64,000 bases of DNA from Flavobacterium sp. N2820 (lineage in GTDB: Bacteria > Bacteroidota > Bacteroidia > Flavobacteriales > Flavobacteriaceae): positions 186,001 through 250,000 of the forward strand of contig NZ_CP110008.1 of assembly GCF_025947285.1 (NCBI RefSeq), written 5' to 3'. The translations under genes and the position numbers were made by a program. A model generated the notes under the pieces. It was not told the DNA's origin. It searched no databases and was given only the letters and a program-made list of their open reading frames with translations. Shown here one piece after another: positions 52,373 to 60,611 of the stretch (its first letter is position 1; each line of letters opens with the position of its first letter).

Positions 52373-52386
52373 GTGACTATAGTCAC
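52373..52386. promoter_or_regulatory. Candidate Crp/Fnr operator
   Basis: GTGACTATAGTCAC is a perfect 14-bp palindrome with TGAC-N4-GTCA half-sites, the layout of FNR/NNR-type boxes. It lies between a Crp/Fnr gene and the DUF2892 gene. Its centre is close to position -40 relative to the predicted start, where a class II activator would sit. Confidence 0.55.
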
Positions 52387-52401
52387 CATGAGGAAAAAAG
52401 T

Positions 52402-53028
52402 TTAAAAAATTTCTATGGTAGTTGAGAATTGTTTGACTTTGCCTTCGGCTTCGAGTTTTTTCATGATGCGACTAATGACTTCTCTTGCCGTTCCTAATTC
52501 ATTGGCAATTTGACGATGTGAAATTTTTAAAGGATTTTTATGTGAAATAGTTGCTTTTTCTTTTAAGTAATCATACACACGTTTGTCTAATTTTTCAAAA
52601 AGTAATGAGTTAATTGTACTCAATAAATCGGCATAGCGCAAATTGTATTGTGTGTAAAAAAGGGAATTAAAATCAGGAAAATCTTTCATCCATTTGGATA
52701 ATTTTTCAACAGGAATTAACAAAACGTGACTATCTTCTTCGGTGATTGCAAAAATTTTGCTAGGTGCTTCATTAATACCTGCCGAAAACGACATTACACA
52801 ACTTTCATTGGGTTTGATGTAATAGAGTAGGAGTTCTTTGTCTTCAAAACGGGTAAAAACCTTGATTAATCCACTAATCACTAACGGAATTACCTTAATG
52901 TATTGCCCTTCACGAACCAACTCGGTTTCTTTTTCAAATTCTTTCTCAATGGCGTGTGTAACTAATTCTGCTACAAGTGCATCTTGAAAAAACGGAAACT
53001 GTTTTTTTATTTCTTCTGAGCGGTTCAT
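52402..53028 (-). CDS. Crp/Fnr family transcriptional regulator
   Basis: The 208-aa protein has an N-terminal cyclic-nucleotide-binding-like barrel (about 20-130, with LVREGQYIKVIPLVISGLIK) and a C-terminal winged helix (about 155-205) with KISHRQIANELGTAREVISR. No N-terminal Cys cluster for an Fe-S centre is present, so it is not a true FNR. The ligand is unknown. It probably controls the adjacent DUF2892 gene through the palindrome at 52373-52386. Confidence 0.92.
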   Translation of the reverse strand: MNRSEEIKKQFPFFQDALVAELVTHAIEKEFEKETELVREGQYIKVIPLVISGLIKVFTRFEDKELLLYYIKPNESCVMSFSAGINEAPSKIFAITEEDSHVLLIPVEKLSKWMKDFPDFNSLFYTQYNLRYADLLSTINSLLFEKLDKRVYDYLKEKATISHKNPLKISHRQIANELGTAREVISRIMKKLEAEGKVKQFSTTIEIF

Positions 53029-53047
53029 TTGTACAATGGTTGGTAAC

Positions 53048-53077
53048 TAAAGTTAGTGTTTTTGTGTGGAATTGAGA
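53048..53077 (-). repeat. Direct repeat, left copy, upstream of the Crp/Fnr gene
   Basis: The plus strand TAAAGTTAGTGTTTTTGTGT then GGAATTGAGA matches 53724-53753 at 28 of 30 positions. Each copy sits 15-20 bp upstream of a minus-strand gene and includes a -7-like TAACTTTA/TAATTTTA. Confidence 0.75.
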
Positions 53078-53100
53078 GTAGTTGAAATCAAAAATGCATA

Positions 53101-53706
53101 TCAATAATTATAAATATATTCTTTTTTTAAAAAATTATTTTGTTTTTGTTCTCTATATAAGTTAAGTGTGTTTTTTAAGAATGAAATTAATATTGGGTGA
53201 CTTTTTTCATCAGGTGATGTCATAAAAATAATTTTAATATCATTATTAAATTTTAATATTGTTTCTATATTTCTGTTACTATCTAATACAATTCGTGTTT
53301 TCTTTTTATTTTTTAAGATATCGACATGAGTGTTGAATAAATTATTAAAATCGTTATAAAAAATTTCATTTTCTGAAATTGGTACCAAAATTCTATCTGA
53401 TTTGTAAAAAAAATATTTTTCTTTAATAATGTTTAATTGGTAAACATAATTTTCTATCCGTTTTAAATTTTCTGGCTTAAATGAAAGTTTTTCAATTTTA
53501 CGTAATATTCTATTGTATTTTTTATCTTTATTTAGAGCAGAAGAAATACTATCAATTAATTTATATTCCAAAAGCAGCATTTTTTTTTCTTCTTTAATGG
53601 TAATCGATGAGCTTTTTTCAGAGTTATTAAAATGCAAATTATAAGTTATTTCACGTTTTTGAGAAAACATTGAAATTGATAAAAAGAGGAAAATAAAGTA
53701 TTTCAT
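53101..53706 (-). CDS. Secreted hypothetical protein
   Basis: The 201-aa protein has a signal peptide (MKYFIFLFLSISMFS). The mature part is very rich in Lys, Asn and Ile: REITYNLHFNNSEKSSSITI, KKYNRILRKIEKLSFKPENL. There are no Cys or recognised motifs. The gene is more AT-rich than its neighbours. It lies alone between two copies of a 30-bp direct repeat, suggesting it arrived by insertion or segmental duplication. Family and function unknown. Confidence 0.7.
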   Translation of the reverse strand: MKYFIFLFLSISMFSQKREITYNLHFNNSEKSSSITIKEEKKMLLLEYKLIDSISSALNKDKKYNRILRKIEKLSFKPENLKRIENYVYQLNIIKEKYFFYKSDRILVPISENEIFYNDFNNLFNTHVDILKNKKKTRIVLDSNRNIETILKFNNDIKIIFMTSPDEKSHPILISFLKNTLNLYREQKQNNFLKKEYIYNY

Positions 53707-53723
53707 TTTTTAATAGTTTATGC

Positions 53724-53753
53724 TAAAATTAATGTTTTTGTGTGGAATTGAGA
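53724..53753 (-). repeat. Direct repeat, right copy
   Basis: The plus strand TAAAATTAATGTTTTTGTGT then GGAATTGAGA differs from the left copy (53048-53077) at two positions. It lies just upstream of the secreted hypothetical gene on the minus strand. Confidence 0.75.
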
Positions 53754-53848
53754 AAAAAAATTAAGGTTTAGTTTCTTGTGTTGAAACATCTTTTTTAACT
53801 ACAAAGTCCACAAAGAAGACACAAAGGATACATTTTTTTTGCATTATT

Positions 53849-53876
53849 TGTCATGCTGAGGTAACGAAGCATCACA
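53849..53876 (+). repeat. TGTCATRCTGA dispersed repeat, copy B
   Basis: The plus strand reads TTGTCATGCTGAGGTAACGA then AGCATCAC. It shares the TGTCATGCTGA head and GCATC tail with copy A and is inverted relative to it. Confidence 0.65.
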
Positions 53877-53956
53877 TTAGATTTTGTCCATTTGATATTC
53901 TTTTATTGATTTTTATAATATTTTAAATCTGGATTTTTTGTTCAATATTTCAAAAC

Positions 53957-53986
53957 AAAAAATCCCAAGCTTTCACTTGGGATTTC
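53957..53986 (-). terminator. Terminator after the 308-aa secreted protein gene
   Basis: AAATCCCAAG (53960-53969) and CTTGGGATTT (53976-53985) form a 10-bp stem, with a T tract on the minus strand. Confidence 0.8.
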
Positions 53987-53987
53987 A

Positions 53988-54914
53988 TTATTCTTCTTCA
54001 ATTATAATTTCGATTTCTCTTATTTCTACTTCTTTTTTATTTTTGATGTTTATTTCCGTCACTTGCATAGAATATAAAGGCCATCCGGTTGAGTGAATTG
54101 AACTTGTGAGTATTATGCTATGTTCAATGTTTTCAATGTCTTTTTTTAAATCTTCACTTATTTTTTTATTTGTAAGCGATTCTCCAACATCTACAATTAA
54201 ATCAGATAGTTGTTGTTTATCTACATATTGTTCCATCATTAAAATAACATATTCGTCTTCATTATAAATATCGGTTAGTTCAACATAAACCTTTGCGTCA
54301 AATGGCTCACCACCAAACAAATTATCCACTTTTAAATCACCTTCTAAGACTTCATTTAAAGTATATGCACCACCATGAAAATTATAAAATTGCTTGATGT
54401 CTTTAGTAGCTCCGTTTTCAATTGAAGCTTTGTTTGCATAGAGTGCTTCTAATTGTTTCAACATGGGTGAAGCTTCTTTATCAAATCCAGAAAATTCTTT
54501 TTTTAATAAAGCCATGCTTTTTTTATATCCTTTTTCTAATTCTTCACTATTTACAATTTCTTGAAAACTTCCCATTTCATCGGTTTTGAAAACAATTTTT
54601 TTGAATTCATTTATACCTAACATTTTGGAAATAAAAGGGTTTTTTAGATTGGTTTTAAAATTAAGATATTCCCATTCTATGGTATATGATTTTGCTGTTG
54701 AGTCTGTGATTTTGATATTTAAATCATATTCAATTTTTGTGGTAAGTGTAGAGTCTGTACCAACAACCTTATATTTTGAATGTGTTACTTTATATTTTTG
54801 TGTTTCATTCAAATCCCAATAGCCTATGGCTTGAAAGGAAGAATCTTTAACATTTATTTGACTCGAAAGTAATTGAAATGAAGTGAATGCTAAGAGTAAT
54901 AAGATTTTTTTCAT
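53988..54914 (-). CDS. Secreted hypothetical protein, 308 aa
   Basis: The protein has a signal peptide (MKKILLLLAFTSFQLLSSQ) and a soluble, mixed alpha-beta mature part: SFQAIGYWDLNETQKYKVTH, KITDSTAKSYTIEWEYLNFK, FYNFHGGAYTLNEVLEGDLK. The C-terminus is acidic (EIREIEIIIEEE). I see no motif that assigns a function. It is monocistronic, with terminators on both sides. Probably periplasmic. Confidence 0.78.
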   Translation of the reverse strand: MKKILLLLAFTSFQLLSSQINVKDSSFQAIGYWDLNETQKYKVTHSKYKVVGTDSTLTTKIEYDLNIKITDSTAKSYTIEWEYLNFKTNLKNPFISKMLGINEFKKIVFKTDEMGSFQEIVNSEELEKGYKKSMALLKKEFSGFDKEASPMLKQLEALYANKASIENGATKDIKQFYNFHGGAYTLNEVLEGDLKVDNLFGGEPFDAKVYVELTDIYNEDEYVILMMEQYVDKQQLSDLIVDVGESLTNKKISEDLKKDIENIEHSIILTSSIHSTGWPLYSMQVTEINIKNKKEVEIREIEIIIEEE

Positions 54915-54926
54915 TGTGAAAGTATT

Positions 54927-54956
54927 AAAAATCCCGAGCCTAAACTCGGGATTTTT
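54927..54956 (-). terminator. Terminator after the DUF349 gene
   Basis: AAAAATCCCGAG and CTCGGGATTTTT pair around a 6-nt loop. The T tract on the minus strand follows the DUF349 stop codon. Confidence 0.85.
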
Positions 54957-54958
54957 TA

Positions 54959-56842
54959 TTACATATTTTTAATTTGTTGTAGTTTTTCTTTCCACAATTT
55001 CAAATCGTCTTTGTGGCGTTCGATACTTTTTTGTACCTCTTTAATAAATGGGTTTTCACCTTTAGAGCTACTACTAATAAATTGAATGTTGTTCTCTAAT
55101 TGAAAAATTTCGCTTTGAACTTCGTCGATTTTCTTTCTAATAAAGAATTGTTCTTGTTCTAACGCACGCTTATCATCGTTGTCGCTCATTTGCTCTAAAC
55201 GGTTGCTAAAACGCATCATTTCGGTATCTTTTTTAGACATGCTTAGCTTTTCAAATAAGGCATCTAAAATTTTGTTGAATTTTCCTTCGATGTGTCTGCG
55301 GTTAAACGGCACTTTACCAAATGTTTTCCAAGTTGCAATGTGTGCTTTTATCGCATCTAAATCCGCTTTATGTTCTCCCGAAAGGGTAAAATCTTTCAAT
55401 TCTTCTAAAAAGGCTTTCTTCTTTTCAAATGCTTCTACTTCTTCGCTACTTTCTGCGTTTCTGGCTTCGTGCATTCGGTCAAAATAAGCGTTACAAGCAT
55501 CTTTAAAATCTTTCCAAATGCTGTCTGAATATTTACGAGGTACATGCCCGATTTTTTTCCAATCTTCTTGAATTTTCTTCATAATTGGCGTTGCAACATT
55601 GAAATCGGTACTTTCTTGTAATGATTTTGCTTGTTCAACTAAGGCTAACTTTTTAGTCAAATTTTCGTGTTGCTCGTGTTTGATATCTTTATAAAATACA
55701 TTTTTATGAACGTTAAACGCTCTAACCGCATTTTTGAATTTTGCCCAAGTATCTTCAGTTACTTCTGCTGGTACCTTTCCTGCTTTGAAAAAGGCTTCAC
55801 GCAAAGCCTCTAGTTTTTTAATTTGTGCTTGCCATCCACTGTGTGAATCGATTTTTTCGGTTCCCAAAGCTTCAATTTGCGCAATAATTTCGTTTTTAAC
55901 TGCTAAGTTTTCAGTTTCTCTACCTCTTGCAATAGCATACAACGCTTCACGTTTATCGTGCATTTGTTTGGTGATATCGCTGAATTCATTCCAGATTACT
56001 TCTCTGTGTTCTCGGTCTACTGGTCCAATTTCTTCTTTCCAAACACGGTGTAATAATTGCAATTCACGAAAGGCTTTCATTACATCTTCTTCATTTAACA
56101 ATTCCTTCGCTTTTGCAATAATATGTAGCTTTTGCTCTAAATTGTTTTTCAAGTCTAAATCGCGCGCTTCTTTATCTAAATGAATTACATCATAAAAACG
56201 CTCGGTATGAAAATGGTAATTGTTCCATAAGATGTTGTATTTATCTCTCGGAATGGCTCCTGCATTTTTCCAACGTTCACGAATATCATTCGCTTTTTTA
56301 AACATGTCTCCAATGTTAGAATCACCAGAATCGATAAGTTGTTTTAACTCTTCAATCAATGCTTCACGAACCGCAAAGTTGTGTTCTAAATTATTTTGTA
56401 ATTGTTTAAAATGTTTTGCTTTATTGGCTTTGTACGCGTTATAAATCGTATCAAATTTATTTTTTAAAGGAAAATGGTACTCAAAATCAACACCTTCTTC
56501 GTTATTTTGCGCATTGAATTCCTCTCTTTTTTCATCGATAAAATGATGGTATTTGTCTGAAAAAGCTTTTCTAATTCCTTCAGCATGGTCTTTTATTGCC
56601 ATTACTTTTTCGTTGGTAACCAATTTTTCAAGTTCATCGGTTAATTCTTCCATCGATAAGGAATCGTAATCCAGCATTGGGATTTCGTGCTTTTCTTTTA
56701 CCGAGTCGTCTTCGTTTTCTTCTGCATTTGAATTGTCGATTTCTTCTAATACTGTTTGACTAATAATTGTAACATCATTTTGTTGTTCAATTGAGTCTTG
56801 TCCGTCTGCGTTTTGCAGGTTATCGTGTTGTGCTTCTGACAT
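54959..56842 (-). CDS. DUF349 domain protein
   Basis: The 627-aa cytoplasmic, highly charged helical protein has an acidic N-terminus (about 1-60). Several DUF349 repeats of about 70 residues follow, each with a W-K pattern: ERWKNAGAIPRDKYNILWNN, RVWKEEIGPVDREHREVIWN, EDWKKIGHVPRKYSDSIWKD, WKTFGKVPFNRRHIEGKFNK. A C-terminal coiled coil ends the protein. It resembles the large Bacteroidota DUF349 proteins, whose role is unknown. It lies upstream of a large gap and close to aroE. Confidence 0.92.
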   Translation of the reverse strand: MSEAQHDNLQNADGQDSIEQQNDVTIISQTVLEEIDNSNAEENEDDSVKEKHEIPMLDYDSLSMEELTDELEKLVTNEKVMAIKDHAEGIRKAFSDKYHHFIDEKREEFNAQNNEEGVDFEYHFPLKNKFDTIYNAYKANKAKHFKQLQNNLEHNFAVREALIEELKQLIDSGDSNIGDMFKKANDIRERWKNAGAIPRDKYNILWNNYHFHTERFYDVIHLDKEARDLDLKNNLEQKLHIIAKAKELLNEEDVMKAFRELQLLHRVWKEEIGPVDREHREVIWNEFSDITKQMHDKREALYAIARGRETENLAVKNEIIAQIEALGTEKIDSHSGWQAQIKKLEALREAFFKAGKVPAEVTEDTWAKFKNAVRAFNVHKNVFYKDIKHEQHENLTKKLALVEQAKSLQESTDFNVATPIMKKIQEDWKKIGHVPRKYSDSIWKDFKDACNAYFDRMHEARNAESSEEVEAFEKKKAFLEELKDFTLSGEHKADLDAIKAHIATWKTFGKVPFNRRHIEGKFNKILDALFEKLSMSKKDTEMMRFSNRLEQMSDNDDKRALEQEQFFIRKKIDEVQSEIFQLENNIQFISSSSKGENPFIKEVQKSIERHKDDLKLWKEKLQQIKNM

Positions 56843-57223
56843 TGTATAAATGCTTAAGGTTACTATTAAAGGTGTGAAGATAGTAAAGCACTACGAAAAT
56901 TCAAAAAAAATCGACTATTTATCTGTTATTTTCTTTGAAACGAAAGGTTTAAGCATTTTTTTTGATCTCTTTTTAAACTATACATTCCATTTGCTCAAGG
57001 GCAAGTTGCCCTGCTATTGGGGTTAGACTGCTGATGATTCGCTTTTTTGGGTTTTAATGATTATTAGTCATATACTTTTCCAAAAGCTTAACTTAAAATG
57101 GCTTAGGTATGAAATTATGAAGGAACAAAATAAGATACTCAGAACTACTGAAACGCGTTTAGTATGACAAATTGATTTGAAAAACTTTGCTTGTTTTTTT
57201 ATGTATCTTTTGACTAATAAAGG
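56843..57223. other. 381-bp intergenic region
   Basis: No credible coding frame. It holds the perfect palindrome AGGGCAAGTTGCCCT (56998-57012) and the TGTCATRCTGA repeat copy C (57134-57170). No terminator for aroE is obvious on its left side. It may contain remnants of older inserted sequence, but nothing is recognisable as a transposase. Confidence 0.5.
57134..57170 (-). repeat. TGTCATRCTGA dispersed repeat, copy C
   Basis: The minus strand reads TTGTCATACTAAACGCGTTT then CAGTAGTTCTGAGTATC. It shares the TGTCATACT head and GTTTCAG with copy A; the tail is extended or scrambled. Confidence 0.6.
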
Positions 57224-57979
57224 CTATTCATTCCATATTTTCCAAGCTTTTTCCGCTTGAAAAACAAGCATATCGTAGCCGTTTTTTGTTTTTGCGTTAT
57301 TTTCTTTGGCTTTTTTTAAAAATGCCGTTTCTTCGGGGTTGTAAACCAAATCATAGGCAATGTGTTTTTTAGTAAACAAACTGTAGTCTAAATTTGGATA
57401 TTCTTCCACATTTGGATGGGTTCCAACTGGTGTTGTGTTGATGATAATGTGGTATTCTTCAAAAACTTCAGCATTCAAATCAGCATAATCAAACTGAAAT
57501 TCGTCGGGCGTTCTGGAAACAAAATCGTATTCAATTTTTAGTTTTCGTAACGCATAAGCAACTGCTTTACTCGCACCGCCTGTTCCCAAAATTAATGCTT
57601 TTTTATGATGTTCTTTTACTAATGGTTTTATCGATTTTTTGAATCCATAATAATCAGTGTTGTAGCCTTTTAATTTTCTTTTTTTAGAAACAGTTACACA
57701 ATTAACAGCACCTATTATTTTTGCCGTTTTAGAAAGTTTATCCAACATCGGAATAATTTCTTCTTTGTACGGAATAGTTACGTTAAATCCCATCAGTCCT
57801 TTGGTTTCTGAAACAATTTTAGGAAATTCTTTGATGGATTCTATGTCATAATTTTTGTATTCGCAATTGTCAAAATGACTAATTTCAAATTTTTCGGAGA
57901 AATATTTTTTAGAAAAAGAATAGCTAATATTTCGTCCAATAAGACCAAATTTTAATTGCTTTTTACTTTTCTTTTTCAT
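57224..57979 (-). CDS. aroE: Shikimate dehydrogenase
   Basis: AroE catalyses NADPH-dependent reduction of 3-dehydroshikimate in the chorismate pathway. The 251-aa enzyme opens FGLIGRNISYSFSKKYFSEK (substrate-binding Ser pair), has the catalytic Lys in GFNVTIPYKEEIIPML, an AVNCVTV segment, the NADP motif LGTGGASKAVAYAL and YDLVYNPEETAFL. It is slightly short (family about 270). It is last in the TPR-DUF368-aroE run. Confidence 0.94.
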   Translation of the reverse strand: MKKKSKKQLKFGLIGRNISYSFSKKYFSEKFEISHFDNCEYKNYDIESIKEFPKIVSETKGLMGFNVTIPYKEEIIPMLDKLSKTAKIIGAVNCVTVSKKRKLKGYNTDYYGFKKSIKPLVKEHHKKALILGTGGASKAVAYALRKLKIEYDFVSRTPDEFQFDYADLNAEVFEEYHIIINTTPVGTHPNVEEYPNLDYSLFTKKHIAYDLVYNPEETAFLKKAKENNAKTKNGYDMLVFQAEKAWKIWNE

Positions 57980-58054
57980 TTTTGATGGTTTTTAAATGAG
58001 ACTAATCAAAGTTAATTAGTATTTCATTAATTTGTGTTAGGAGAATGTTATTTT

Positions 58055-59023
58055 TTAATTTTTTCCCAATTTAGCAGCTAATTTTTCCATTCCAAAAATT
58101 ACAATAAATCCAATAATTGCTAATGTAATAGCGGTTAGAATTTGCGGTTGTCCATCAAAATTTTGGGGCAAAATACTTTTATCTATGTAGGGCACCACTT
58201 CGCCATGACTATTGATTCTTGTTTCTAAAACTTGTTTCCAAGGCCATACTTTATTTAATGAACCTGCCATAAAACCTATCAATAAAGCAAGTGTTGTGTT
58301 TTTGTGTTTTTCGAACATCCAATGCAATACTTTTGAAAATGATTTTAAACCAATAATTGCCCCAATGGCAAATACACCTAATTTTAAAATGGCTTGTCCG
58401 AGTACTTCGGTATTAAAATTTACTAAACCATCTCTAAATTGGTTTATGGTTCCAATTACGGTTTCATACGATCCCATTAAAAGTAAAATGAAAGCACCTG
58501 AAATACCTGGTAAAATCATAGCAATAATGGCAATAAATCCTGATAAAAATAAATACCAATAACTATCAGGAGAACTTACAGGTCTTGCGATTGTGATGTA
58601 ATAAGATAGCGCAATTCCAATTATTAGTGCTAAAATGTCTACCATTTTCCAGTTGCTGGTTTCTTTCCAAATTAATGCAATACTTGCGATAATTAATCCA
58701 AAAAAGAACGACCAAACTAAAATAGGTTGTGTTTCTAACAAATGTGTAATTACTTTTGAAAAAGTAAGAATACTAATTCCAATTCCGGTTAATAAAGCCA
58801 ATAAAAAACTACCATTTACTTGTTGCCAAGCGGCTTTTAATCCTTCTTTTTTTAAGGTTTTTAAAACCGATAAATTTACGTTGTTGATGCTGTCAATTAA
58901 TTCTTGGTAAATACCAGATATAAAAGCAATTGTTCCGCCTGAAACACCTGGAACAACATCGGCAGCGCCCATAGCTAAACCTTTTAAAGTAATAATTAAA
59001 TAATCGGGAAATAGTTTTCTCAT
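58055..59023 (-). CDS. DUF368 membrane protein
   Basis: The 322-aa polytopic protein has about eight TM segments. The signature opening is KGLAMGAADVVPGVSGGTIA, and a second copy of the motif is AIIAMILPGISGAFILLLMG, indicating an internal repeat. This is the DUF368 family; some members are reported as undecaprenyl-phosphate translocases (PopT), so a role in lipid-carrier recycling is possible here by homology. It sits between the TPR gene and aroE. Confidence 0.9.
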   Translation of the reverse strand: MRKLFPDYLIITLKGLAMGAADVVPGVSGGTIAFISGIYQELIDSINNVNLSVLKTLKKEGLKAAWQQVNGSFLLALLTGIGISILTFSKVITHLLETQPILVWSFFFGLIIASIALIWKETSNWKMVDILALIIGIALSYYITIARPVSSPDSYWYLFLSGFIAIIAMILPGISGAFILLLMGSYETVIGTINQFRDGLVNFNTEVLGQAILKLGVFAIGAIIGLKSFSKVLHWMFEKHKNTTLALLIGFMAGSLNKVWPWKQVLETRINSHGEVVPYIDKSILPQNFDGQPQILTAITLAIIGFIVIFGMEKLAAKLGKN

Positions 59024-59077
59024 AGCAATAAAAATTCCAAAGCATTGCTACTTTGGAATAGAATTATAAGTTGATAA

Positions 59078-60472
59078 TTATTTTTTAAATTTTGCAATTT
59101 GGTTTTGTACTTCGGTTCTTTCCCAAACTACTGGAAAATAATCTTTTAAAACGGTTTTGTTTTTGTAATTCAATCGTAATCCATTATTTAGGTGAAAATT
59201 ACCTTTACTATTTTCGTTGCTCAAAAAGTACAATCCCGCTAATCGGTATTCGATTTCGTATTCTTCTGGGAAAAGGGTAGTGGCTTCTAATAGTATTTCG
59301 ATAGCGTTGTCAAATTCGCCTAGAAATTGTAAAACATCTGTCCAAAGTGTGAAAGTATCTAAATTTACATCACCCGATTCAAATGCTTTTCTGTAGCCAT
59401 ATTCTGCTTCTTCAAAGAAATGTAAGGCACTATTTACAGCAGCAAAACGTTTCCAATATAACGGATTATCACCATCAATTCCAATTGCTTTGTTGACATA
59501 ATACAAGGCTTTTTGGTAGTTTTTTTGACGAATATAAAAATCGGTAATTGCAATCCAACCTTTGTCTAGCAATGGATCTTCGTGAACTGTTTTTAAATAG
59601 AAATTAAGCGCAAATTCAATGTTTCCAAGTCGTTCATAGCACTTTGCCATGCGTAATAAAACAAACGAAGATGGATCGTCTAATTCAATGGCTATTTTGT
59701 AACAGTCGATTGCTTCTTCAAATTTTTTAAGCTTCTCATACGATTTTGCTTTTTCCATGTAAGCACCTAAAAAACCTTCATCGATTAAGGTAGCATATTC
59801 AAATGCCCAAACCGCTTTATCAAAGTTTTTAAGCGCATAATATTGTCTACCTAACTGATGCCAAGCGACTTCGCTATACGGGTTTTTATCAATAAACTTG
59901 GTTAGATATACGATAGCTTCTTCGTTTTGATCTAAAAAATCAAAGCAATACACTACGTTATAAAGTGCCGAATAATCTTCGGTATCTTCGTCTAAACACT
60001 TGATGAAATTTTCTTTAGCTAATTCTAAATTATCCATGAAAAGATATTCCATACCAATCATCGAATATACATCCGCATAGTCATCTGTATATTTAAGCGC
60101 GATTTTTAAAAACCCAATAGCTTTTTCATGCTCATCTCTTTTGGAATGTATGTTGGCTTTTTGAATGTAAATTTCTTCGTTTGTAGGTTCAATAGCATAT
60201 AACTCATTCAATAACTTTTCAGCTACATCGAGTTTATCCTCATAGACTAACATTTCTACTTGAACTAATTTTAATCCGGTAGATTTTGGGTGTTGTTCTA
60301 AACCTAATTTTAGCGCTTTTTTGGCCAAATTTAATCGGCCAGTATCCATATAATGAAGAATAATGTCTTCAAATTCTTCCGAATCAAAGAAAAAAACTTT
60401 GTTGGTTTTTAACATCGATTCAAATTTAGATAAGGATAAGCTGTTTTCTTCTTCTTCGTGACTCAAATTCAT
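59078..60472 (-). CDS. Tetratricopeptide repeat protein
   Basis: The 464-aa protein has no signal peptide. From about residue 40 it consists of roughly a dozen 34-residue TPR helix pairs, for example AIGFLKIALKYTDDYADVYS, WHQLGRQYYALKNFDKAVWA, RMAKCYERLGNIEFALNFYL. It is a cytoplasmic scaffold with unknown partners. It is first of the TPR-DUF368-aroE group, with 54- and 31-bp gaps. Confidence 0.92.
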   Translation of the reverse strand: MNLSHEEEENSLSLSKFESMLKTNKVFFFDSEEFEDIILHYMDTGRLNLAKKALKLGLEQHPKSTGLKLVQVEMLVYEDKLDVAEKLLNELYAIEPTNEEIYIQKANIHSKRDEHEKAIGFLKIALKYTDDYADVYSMIGMEYLFMDNLELAKENFIKCLDEDTEDYSALYNVVYCFDFLDQNEEAIVYLTKFIDKNPYSEVAWHQLGRQYYALKNFDKAVWAFEYATLIDEGFLGAYMEKAKSYEKLKKFEEAIDCYKIAIELDDPSSFVLLRMAKCYERLGNIEFALNFYLKTVHEDPLLDKGWIAITDFYIRQKNYQKALYYVNKAIGIDGDNPLYWKRFAAVNSALHFFEEAEYGYRKAFESGDVNLDTFTLWTDVLQFLGEFDNAIEILLEATTLFPEEYEIEYRLAGLYFLSNENSKGNFHLNNGLRLNYKNKTVLKDYFPVVWERTEVQNQIAKFKK

Positions 60473-60611
60473 AGCGCTCTCTTTTATGATTTATCCTTAA
60501 TAAAGGTACTTATATTTGATGCAAGCGTAGGATTAAAAAGGATTTGTTTTAAACAATTTAATTAACAATTTTTATGTCCAAAACGGCCAATTTTTATCAT
60601 TCAACTTTGCA

